Shown: piece after piece, positions 1 through 5,946 of the stretch
Layout: every line of letters begins with the position of its first letter
How positions within the stretch are numbered: the first letter of the stretch is position 1
DNA from: an uncultured Opitutia bacterium
Lineage (GTDB): Bacteria > Verrucomicrobiota > Verrucomicrobiia > Opitutales > UBA953
Length of the DNA: 7,207 nucleotides
Assembly: GCA_937874455.1 (NCBI GenBank)
Contig: CALNBE010000084.1
Span: 1-7,207, forward strand
Direction: 5' to 3'
Translations under genes and position numbers: made by a program
The notes under the pieces: model-generated
Database searches by the model: none
Seen by the model: the letters and a program-made list of their open reading frames with translations, nothing else
What the model was told of the DNA's origin: nothing

Positions 1-727
1 GTGTGGTGGGATCGAGTGTGGCGAATAGCTTGTCTTCGGCGTAAACCGAGGCGCCGGTCAGCTTGTTGAGCAGCGAGGATTTTCCGGCGTTGGTGTAGCC
101 GACAATCGCCGCGGTCGGCAAAGGAATCCGATGCCGTTGCTTGCGCTGGGTGGCGCGATGGCGGATCACCTCGTCCAGCTCACGCCGCACCTTGGCGATG
201 CGTTCGCGGATCAGTCGCTGGTCCATTTCAATCTGCTTTTCCCCCGCGTCGCGCTGCAAAGCGCCGCCGCCACGCTGCCGGTCCAAGTGCGACCAAAGGC
301 GTTTTAACCGGGGCAACTGGTGCTGCAAGCGCGCCAGTTGCACTTGCAAAACCGCCTCCTTGGTCGAGGCCCGCGAAGCGAAAATGTCGAGGATCACCTC
401 CTGCCGGTCGATCACCCGCAACTGGCTGTCCTTTTCCCAATTCCTTTGCTGCGCGGAGGAAAGTTCGTCGTCGAAAATCACCAGATTGCATTGCGCTGCT
501 TTGGCTGCGGCGGTGATTTCCTCCATTTTCCCCGAGCCAACCAAGTAGCGCGGCTGCTCCTCCCGCAAGCGCACCAGCAGCGATCCACCGATGGGGATTT
601 CCAGATTGCCGACGAGTTCGTGCAGTTCCTCCAGCAGGGCGACCGCCTCTTCCTCCGATTGCTCGGGACGGCGCAAGCCCACCAGAAATGCCGTGGGAGG
701 CGCGGGATTTTGATCAATGGGATCCAT
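1..727 (-). CDS. hflX: GTPase HflX, C-terminal part cut by the left window edge
   Basis: HflX is a ribosome-binding GTPase of the Obg-HflX family that splits stalled ribosomes (family knowledge). 242 residues are visible. Residues 63-71 read VGSGKMEEI, the signature of the N-terminal HflX domain. Residues about 104-205 form the helical region preceding the G domain, including TKEAVLQVQLARLQ. The G1/P-loop GYTNAGKS is at 210-217, and the switch I region ending ATLDPTT is at 236-242, where the window stops. The rest of the G domain and the C-terminus lie outside. ATG 727 is taken as the start because an in-frame TGA directly precedes it; no clear Shine-Dalgarno site is seen. It lies 67 bases after the dinG stop on the same strand, so it may be the last known member of the rpoN-dinG-hflX unit. 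Odd point: the usual GPGE element reads DAGE at 160-163, with GEKQIEMDQR following from 162. Confidence 0.93.
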   Translation of the reverse strand, partial: MDPIDQNPAPPTAFLVGLRRPEQSEEEAVALLEELHELVGNLEIPIGGSLLVRLREEQPRYLVGSGKMEEITAAAKAAQCNLVIFDDELSSAQQRNWEKDSQLRVIDRQEVILDIFASRASTKEAVLQVQLARLQHQLPRLKRLWSHLDRQRGGGALQRDAGEKQIEMDQRLIRERIAKVRRELDEVIRHRATQRKQRHRIPLPTAAIVGYTNAGKSSLLNKLTGASVYAEDKLFATLDPTT

Positions 728-794
728 TCAGTATGCTGGCCATGCTAGGGAGAAATCCGTTTTGGCAAAGCGTTCTTTTCCTCCGCGGAAAAAC

Positions 795-2846
795 TCACCG
801 ATATGGCGTTAGTTTCTCCGCCAGTTCGCTCCGGGTGAAACGAACAATCCGGTTGTGCGGGAGTGCGGCGACAAAATGCCGACCATAGGGTTTGTTCGAC
901 AGCCGGGAGTCGAGAATCACCAGCCGCCCGCGGTCGTCCATCTTGCGGATCAACCGCCCCACGCCCTGCCGGAACTGGATCAGCGCGTCCGGCAAACTCA
1001 TCTCCGCAAAGGGATTTTTCCCCCGCGCAGTCAACCACTCCGCCCGCGCCTCCACCACCGGGGTCGAGGGATTGCTGAACGGCAGCCGCACCATCACCAC
1101 CTGCGAAAGCGCCGGGCCGGGCACATCCACGCCGGTCCAAAAGCTGTCGGTGCCGACCAGCACCGCGTTCCCCGCCGCCGCGAAGCGCTGCACCAACTCG
1201 CTCCGGCTGACCCGTCCAAGTTGCGCCAGCACCTTCCGTCCCGGCAGCGCGTGCTCCAGATGTTCGGCGATTTTCTTCACGTCGCCATGGCTCGTGCAAA
1301 GCACCAGCGTGCCACCCGCGACAACTTTCACGCAATGCGCCACCACCCCGGCCAGCCAGTCCGTGTCGCGCGCGCCCTGCTGCCGCTGGTCGGGCATCGG
1401 GGCGTCCTTGGCGGCGAAAATTTCCATATTGCGCCGGTAATCAAACGGCGAGTTTTCGATCAGCGTATCCATTTCCTCCGCGCCGACCTGTTTTTGAAAA
1501 CGGTCCATGTCCACGCCGTTTGACAGCGTGGCGCTGGTCATCACCACCCCCGTGCCGCGCTCGAAAATCCGTTCGCGGAGCAAACCCGACACGTCGAGCG
1601 GCGCGCTGTTGAGCGACACGTTTTGCCCGCGCACGCCGGATTTCTCCACCCAGTAAACCGAGTCCGGCACATCGGCCAGCGCGATGGCGTCGCTAATCGC
1701 GCCATGGATCGCGCCGAGGCGGCGGCGAAAATCGTCCAGTTCGCTCTGCCGATTGCGATCCGACTCCAAGTCGCTCAACCGCGCCAGCCGGGCGATCAAT
1801 TGCTGGAGGGGCAGATGCAACCGCGGCTCGATCCAGTTTGGATCCCGCAGGCGCAAAATGGTTTTTTTCTCCAAAAACCGCTGGCGAATTTCGTTAAAGA
1901 AAAATTCCGCCTCGTCGAGAATCGTCACCACCAGCCGCGCATCTTCGCCTTTGCCGTAGGTGCTGAGCAGCCCGCGGCCGCGCTGCGGATGCCAGAGCAT
2001 TTTCAACTGCTTCTCCAGCGCGTAGGCAGTCACTTTCATCCCGAAGTGATCCGTCGCCACGTCGGGAATGCAGTGCGTCTCGTCGAGTACCACGAAGTCC
2101 GAGGGGAAAAGCACCCCGCGCACATTCGGTCCCGGCGCCGCTCCGGCGGCGATCAGCGAGAGCAAAAGGGCGTGGTTGACAATGATGCAGTGGGCGCCGC
2201 TGATCCGGGCGCGGGCCCGCTGGTAGGGGCAGGTTTCCGGATCGCAATTTCGAGAATTGCACACGCCGGAGTCGGCGTTCACCCAGTCCCAAACCTCGGA
2301 GGAAATTTCCCCCGCCAGCTCCTCGCGCAAGCCGGTCTGCGTGACGGCCGCCCATTCCTGAATGCGCCGCAACTCTGTTTGCTGCGGGGTTTCCAGCAAC
2401 TCTGCCCGATCCCGCACCGCCCGGGCCAGGCGGGTGGCGCAAAGGTAATTTGCCTTGCCGACCAGCAGCGCTGTTTTGAAACCGGCGTAGCGGCGCAATT
2501 CCGGCGTCTGTTCGAACAGGGTCCGGCATTTTGCCAGATCGCTGTTTTGGATTTGTTCCTGCAAGGGAATGGTGTGCGTCGCCACCACCAGTTGCCGCGC
2601 CGTGTCCACCGCGCGGATCAGGCCGGGAATCAGGTAGGCCAGACTTTTTCCCACACCTGTTCCCGCTTCGCAAAGCAAGGCGCTGTCGGAGGAAAATGCC
2701 CGGGCCGCCGCCGCCGCCATCGAAGCCTGTTGCGGACGGTGCTGCAGTCCGAGGTTGGCGTGCAACCAGCCGTCCGGCGCAAAGCAATCCCGCGTCAAAT
2801 GCCAGACCGGATCCGGCGCCGCCGTTGACTCGATCAAACCGATCAT
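795..2846 (-). CDS. dinG: DinG-type ATP-dependent DNA helicase with iron-sulfur cluster
   Basis: A superfamily 2, XPD/DinG-type 5'-3' DNA helicase of 683 aa (E. coli DinG is about 716). Family members unwind D-loops, R-loops and forked DNA in repair and in replication-transcription conflicts. Seen in order: RPQQ near 37-40 (Q-motif-like), Walker A EAGTGVGKS 60-68, four cysteines C136, C196, C201 and C206 with the spacing expected for a 4Fe-4S cluster, Walker B DETH 255-258 (DETH instead of DEAH) followed by CIPDVATDHFG, which resembles the DinG stretch after DEGH, SAT motif TSATL 437-441, motif V GTDSFWTGVDVPG 565-577, and motif VI QFRQGVGRLIR 624-634. All core motifs are present, so it should be active. 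No N-terminal exonuclease domain is present, unlike some Firmicutes DinG proteins. The start at 2846 lies 3 bases past the rpoN stop, suggesting translational coupling; there is no well-spaced Shine-Dalgarno site. YoaA is the closest alternative. Confidence 0.88.
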   Translation of the reverse strand: MIGLIESTAAPDPVWHLTRDCFAPDGWLHANLGLQHRPQQASMAAAAARAFSSDSALLCEAGTGVGKSLAYLIPGLIRAVDTARQLVVATHTIPLQEQIQNSDLAKCRTLFEQTPELRRYAGFKTALLVGKANYLCATRLARAVRDRAELLETPQQTELRRIQEWAAVTQTGLREELAGEISSEVWDWVNADSGVCNSRNCDPETCPYQRARARISGAHCIIVNHALLLSLIAAGAAPGPNVRGVLFPSDFVVLDETHCIPDVATDHFGMKVTAYALEKQLKMLWHPQRGRGLLSTYGKGEDARLVVTILDEAEFFFNEIRQRFLEKKTILRLRDPNWIEPRLHLPLQQLIARLARLSDLESDRNRQSELDDFRRRLGAIHGAISDAIALADVPDSVYWVEKSGVRGQNVSLNSAPLDVSGLLRERIFERGTGVVMTSATLSNGVDMDRFQKQVGAEEMDTLIENSPFDYRRNMEIFAAKDAPMPDQRQQGARDTDWLAGVVAHCVKVVAGGTLVLCTSHGDVKKIAEHLEHALPGRKVLAQLGRVSRSELVQRFAAAGNAVLVGTDSFWTGVDVPGPALSQVVMVRLPFSNPSTPVVEARAEWLTARGKNPFAEMSLPDALIQFRQGVGRLIRKMDDRGRLVILDSRLSNKPYGRHFVAALPHNRIVRFTRSELAEKLTPYR

Positions 2847-2849
2847 CTT

Positions 2850-4331
2850 CTAGTGCCGTTTGCGGAGGTAGGCGGGCGGAATGTTCAGCGCATCGCGGTA
2901 TTTGGCGACCGTGCGGCGGGCGATGCGGATGCCTTTTTCGCCGAGCGCCTCCACCAGAGATTCGTCGCTTAGCGGTGCGCTGGGATCCTCCGCGGCCACA
3001 ATGTCCGCCAGCAGTTCCTTGACGCTGGTGTTGGCCATTGCCTCGCCGGAATCGGTGGTCACGCCGGAAGTGAAAAAGAAGCGCAGCTCGAAAAGGCCGT
3101 GCGGGGTCTGGACAAATTTGTTGGCGATGGCCCGGCTCACCGTCGTCTCGTGCACGCCGAGATCGCCCGCCAGTTGGGCCATGGTAAGCGGACGCAGCTT
3201 TGCGATGCCGCCGTCAAAGAAATCCGCCTGATACTGGAGCAGGAGCCGGGCAATGCGCTCCAAGGTTTGCTGGCGTTGCTCAATAGCCCCGATGAGGAAA
3301 CGGCCCGCCCGCATTTTCTCCGTGATGTAGGAGCGGTCCTTGTCGCTCAGGGTTTTCCCCGCCAGCAGGTTTTTGTAGGCGTGGTTCAGACGCAGCCGGG
3401 GAATATTTTCATTGTTGAGCAGCACGTCCCAGCCGTCGTCGTCCGCGTTGCGGCGAATGATGACATCCGGCGTCACCACTCGGTTGTCGTCTTGGGCAAA
3501 CTTGCGCGCGGGTGAGGTTTCCAACTGGGCGATCATCCCGATGGCCTCGCGCACTTCCTCCACCGAACTGTCGAGTTTGCGGGCGATTTCTGGAATTTTC
3601 CGTTTAAGGAGCAAAGGAAAACACTCGTCCACGATCAATGCCGCCAGCGTGTGCCGCCGCCCGCTTTGCATGAGCTGGAGGAGCAGGCATTCGCGCAAGT
3701 CCGCCGCGCCGATGCCGGCCGGCTCAAAGGTTTTCAGCAGTTCCCACCCGGCATCCATGTCGGCGCGCGCAAGTCCGCTTTCCAGCGCCAGCATCGCCGG
3801 ATCGGCGGTCATGAAGCCGCGCTCGTCCAGGTTACCCACCAGCACTTGTATCGCCTCCAGCACGCCGGGAGTGGGCGCGGAGAGCCGGGCCTGCGAAATC
3901 AGTTTTTCCTGGAGGGATTCCTCGCCCACCACTGATTCAAAAAAATGCTCCCGCCGCTCCTCGTCCTCGGGGGAATAATTTTGCGAACGCTGCTCGTCGT
4001 AAAAACTGTCCTGCCAGTCCGACTCCATTTTGCGCAGCGAGCCAAAGTCGTTCTCGCTAATTCGCAGCTCATCACCGCGGCGGAACAAACTCTCGCTTTC
4101 CTCGCCATTCTCAAAATCTGGCTCGCTTTCTGCTACCACTGAGGGAGCGGTTTCCTCCGGGGGCACCTCCTCCAACAGCGGGTTCGCCGCCAGCTCTGCG
4201 GCGATTTCCTGATGCAGCTCCGTCGCCGGAACCTGCAGAATACGCAGGGATTGACGCAGTTGCGGGGTGAGCACAAGCCCTTGCGTCTGTCGTTGCGATT
4301 GTTGCAGGCCGGGGGAATTCATCGGTTGCAT
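2850..4331 (-). CDS. rpoN: RNA polymerase sigma-54 factor RpoN
   Basis: Sigma-54 directs RNA polymerase to -24/-12 promoters and needs AAA+ activator proteins to melt DNA. With the ATG at 4331 the protein is 493 aa, normal for the family. Region I is at about 7-55: a glutamine-rich start, then LTPQLRQSLRILQ and AANPLLEE. An acidic region II follows at about 56-135, with many Glu and Asp. The core-binding region runs from about 135 to 310. A helix-turn-helix is near 382-405 (LTMAQLAGDLGVHETTVSRA), followed by the typical FELRFFFTSGV. The RpoN box RRTVAKYRDA is at 472-481, close to the C-terminus. All key parts are intact. The frame opens further to a GTG at 4406 (518 aa), but those 25 extra residues do not look like region I and the ATG has a better ribosome site; ATG 4322 is also possible. 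It heads the minus-strand cluster and abuts dinG. No ptsN or hpf gene follows it, unlike the proteobacterial arrangement. Confidence 0.96.
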   Translation of the reverse strand: MQPMNSPGLQQSQRQTQGLVLTPQLRQSLRILQVPATELHQEIAAELAANPLLEEVPPEETAPSVVAESEPDFENGEESESLFRRGDELRISENDFGSLRKMESDWQDSFYDEQRSQNYSPEDEERREHFFESVVGEESLQEKLISQARLSAPTPGVLEAIQVLVGNLDERGFMTADPAMLALESGLARADMDAGWELLKTFEPAGIGAADLRECLLLQLMQSGRRHTLAALIVDECFPLLLKRKIPEIARKLDSSVEEVREAIGMIAQLETSPARKFAQDDNRVVTPDVIIRRNADDDGWDVLLNNENIPRLRLNHAYKNLLAGKTLSDKDRSYITEKMRAGRFLIGAIEQRQQTLERIARLLLQYQADFFDGGIAKLRPLTMAQLAGDLGVHETTVSRAIANKFVQTPHGLFELRFFFTSGVTTDSGEAMANTSVKELLADIVAAEDPSAPLSDESLVEALGEKGIRIARRTVAKYRDALNIPPAYLRKRH

Positions 4332-4339
4332 AAGAGCTA

Positions 4340-4345
4340 TCCGCC
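4340..4345 (-). promoter_or_regulatory. Probable ribosome binding site of rpoN
   Basis: The minus strand reads GGCGGA, then 8 bases, then ATG at 4331. It matches GGAGGA at five of six positions with a normal spacing. It favours ATG 4331 over the upstream GTG at 4406, where the only purine-rich element (GAGG) sits one base from the start codon. Other genes here have little Shine-Dalgarno sequence, so support is moderate. Confidence 0.45.
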
Positions 4346-4376
4346 GCAAAGGACCTGGCGCAAGCCAAAGCGTATT

Positions 4377-4437
4377 TTTTGGCAAAAACCCACATCCATC
4401 CGACACCTCGCTTTTGCGACTCCACTCTTGCCAAAAC
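4377..4437. repeat. Perfect 9-base inverted repeat in the divergent promoter region
   Basis: TTTTGGCAA at 4377-4385 is the exact reverse complement of TTGCCAAAA at 4429-4437. The arms are 43 bases apart, and their centres are 52 bases apart, close to five helical turns. The left arm lies in a longer near-palindrome, TTTTGGCAAAA (4377-4387). The placement between two divergent genes would suit a pair of binding sites for a regulator (inference). The arms are A/T-rich apart from the GGC core, so chance is possible. Confidence 0.4.
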
Positions 4438-4473
4438 AGTTAAGCTCCACGAAGCTGACCACTCGTTTTGCTT

Positions 4474-5856
4474 ATGGATCCCCAACACTACGCATTATTC
4501 ATTGATAACCAGGTCCAAGGGCCCTTTTCCCGTGCGCAAGTTGAAGAGATGATAACCCAAGGGCAGGTGCAGGCCGACACGCCCTGCGCGCCAGGCGGTT
4601 CCAGCGAATGGATGCCGACCTCCACCCTTTTCACCTTTGGCGTCAAAAAGCCCACCACGCTCCGCGACGCGCTTCTCCAGGAAAAAGAAAAGGGAAAAGA
4701 CGCCGCCCGCCTCGATCCGGTGGTCCGCTCCCGCGTGCTTCAGCTCGGTTTTGCCGACGCCGCCACGGTCGACACGCTCACCCCTGCCCAAGCTCTGGCG
4801 GCGCTGGCCGCGCACGACAAAAAGGTGCAGCGAGAGAAAAAAAACAAGCAACTCGCCATTTTCGCCGGGCTACCCGCCTCGCTTCTTGTCGGCTTTGTCT
4901 TCATCTTTACTCCGCCAGGCCGGGCCACCACCGATTGGATCGCCAAACGCTTCGTCAAACCCAATCCCAATTTCCTCAACAATCAAACCTCCCTGCACCG
5001 GGAGCTGGCCGCCATTACCGCCGCCCGTGAGGAACTGGCCAACACCGATATCCCGCCACCGCCCGGTAACGAGGGGAAAAAATTCTTCTCCGAACGAGTG
5101 ACCATCCCCAGCAGCTTGGGTCGCGAATACCTGTTTTCCTTTGAAATCGGTTCCGAGTTTTCCTCGCATTTCAACGGCGAACCACGTTTCGCCTATCTGC
5201 GCAGCATCCCCAACCGTATCCGGGAGGACATGGTCAAACAGGAAAACGTAGTCCTGAAATACCTCAACCCCGAGCAGCTCACCGACAAGCTGGATCCGCA
5301 GGAACTGAGCGCCTCTTGGGAACTCTTCAAACAACAGGAGGCCAACCAAAAACTGGCCGAGTTTGTGGAGAAAAACACCGCCGCCAGCGCAAAAAAAACC
5401 GAGGACGGGCAGTGGTATATCGAAGGCAACCGGCCGGGCAATCTGGTCGCAATTCTTGAGATTAACGGCTGCCCGGTCTACTTCCCCGGCGGAGACGAAC
5501 AAAAGCATGTCACCTTCGGCAAAATGGAACGCCGGACACTTTCCCCAGAGCAAATCCTTGCCCAGGAAAAATATGTGGTGACCGACAAGCAAACCGCCGG
5601 CAACACCCCCTGCGGCATCCGGGTGCGCTTTCAGGAAAAAAATTACTTCATCAAAAAACAATCCCCGCTCTGGCACTATCTGGCCGTGCTCCGGCCCGAC
5701 ATGGAGACTTCTCCTGTCTGGATCCGTGTCAGCGAGGAAGAATACCACAAAGCCAAGATCGATGATGTTTACCCGACCACCAAGCTCTTCGACTACACCT
5801 CCTATCCGCGGCCAACGCCCTCCCGCATCTCGGGCAATATCGAGCCGATGGATTGA
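4474..5856 (+). CDS. Uncharacterised single-pass membrane protein with N-terminal GYF_2 domain
   Basis: I do not recognise a named gene. From ATG 4474 the protein is 460 aa; a TTG two codons earlier (4468) is an alternative start, and neither has a clear Shine-Dalgarno site. Residues about 5-55 match the GYF_2 (DUF4339) pattern: YALFIDNQVQGPFSRAQVEE, then a turn and EWMPTSTLF. Such domains often sit at the N-terminus of bacterial membrane proteins and are thought to bind proline-rich peptides. Residues 68-122 are charged and helical, with a Lys-rich end. One hydrophobic helix lies at about 127-146 (LAIFAGLPASLLVGFVFIF). Positive charge before it predicts an inside N-terminus and an outside C-terminal domain of about 310 residues. 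That domain has a proline run (IPPPPG) near 193-198 and two cysteines, C333 and C380, which could pair. I recognise no catalytic motif in it. The gene is divergent from rpoN, stands alone on its strand, and is followed by a terminator. Confidence 0.8.
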   Translation: MDPQHYALFIDNQVQGPFSRAQVEEMITQGQVQADTPCAPGGSSEWMPTSTLFTFGVKKPTTLRDALLQEKEKGKDAARLDPVVRSRVLQLGFADAATVDTLTPAQALAALAAHDKKVQREKKNKQLAIFAGLPASLLVGFVFIFTPPGRATTDWIAKRFVKPNPNFLNNQTSLHRELAAITAAREELANTDIPPPPGNEGKKFFSERVTIPSSLGREYLFSFEIGSEFSSHFNGEPRFAYLRSIPNRIREDMVKQENVVLKYLNPEQLTDKLDPQELSASWELFKQQEANQKLAEFVEKNTAASAKKTEDGQWYIEGNRPGNLVAILEINGCPVYFPGGDEQKHVTFGKMERRTLSPEQILAQEKYVVTDKQTAGNTPCGIRVRFQEKNYFIKKQSPLWHYLAVLRPDMETSPVWIRVSEEEYHKAKIDDVYPTTKLFDYTSYPRPTPSRISGNIEPMD

Positions 5857-5893
5857 TTAGCGCCGCCCCCCCCGCTCTTGTTGGCCTTCACCC

Positions 5894-5924
5894 AAAACCG
5901 TCCGGCACGCCGGGCGGTTTTTTT
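5894..5924. terminator. Strong bidirectional intrinsic terminator between convergent genes
   Basis: Bases 5894-5905 pair with 5910-5921 to give a 12-bp stem (four A-T pairs, then eight pairs, seven of them G-C and one a T-G wobble) around a CACG loop. Seven T residues (5918-5924) follow on the plus strand, and the A run at 5894-5897 gives a T tract on the minus strand. It lies 37 bases after the plus-strand GYF_2 gene stop and 22 bases beyond the cinA stop, so it can end both transcripts. Confidence 0.88.
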
Positions 5925-5946
5925 CATGACAGAGCAAGGGAAATGC

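Larger units (their letters stand above)
4332..4473. promoter_or_regulatory. Divergent intergenic region between rpoN and the GYF_2 gene
   Basis: This is the only long gap (142 bases) in the window. It separates two genes transcribed away from each other, so it must carry the promoter of the plus-strand gene and very likely that of the rpoN cluster. It is visibly richer in A/T runs than the genes. I could not find a convincing -35/-10 pair on either strand, nor a GG-N10-GC sigma-54 promoter. It holds the inverted repeat listed separately. If rpoN started at GTG 4406, the gap would shrink to 67 bases. Confidence 0.6.

Noticed and set aside
141..748. Overlapping plus-strand frames opposite hflX
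   Set aside because: Their translations are rich in Arg, Ser and Gln with no motif, while the minus strand encodes a clear HflX.
776..792. Small inverted repeat TTTTCC/GGAAAA between dinG and hflX as a terminator
   Set aside because: The stem is only 6 bp and A/T-rich, and no T tract follows on the minus strand, so it should not end the transcript before hflX.
1623..2828. A 401-codon open frame on the plus strand opposite dinG
   Set aside because: It is codon-aligned with dinG on the other strand, so its stops would require TTA, CTA or TCA codons in dinG, which are rare in this GC-rich gene. Its translation shows no domain, whereas dinG has every helicase motif.
4332..4406. Extending rpoN to GTG 4406, adding 25 residues
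   Set aside because: The extra residues do not resemble sigma-54 region I, GTG lacks a properly spaced ribosome site, and ATG 4331 has GGCGGA 8 bases upstream.
4357..4437. Possible sigma-54 (-24/-12) promoters controlling rpoN or its neighbour
   Set aside because: Several TGGC elements occur, but none has a GC exactly 10 bases after the GG; the nearest, GG at 4357-4358, is off by one.
4870..5748. A 292-codon minus-strand frame opposite the GYF_2 gene
   Set aside because: It has no recognisable domain; the plus-strand frame has a GYF_2 match, a proper membrane helix and a terminator after it.
5866..5873. Run of eight C residues after the GYF_2 gene
   Set aside because: It is a short homopolymer in a gap ahead of the terminator with no sign of function, and could be a sequencing-sensitive site.
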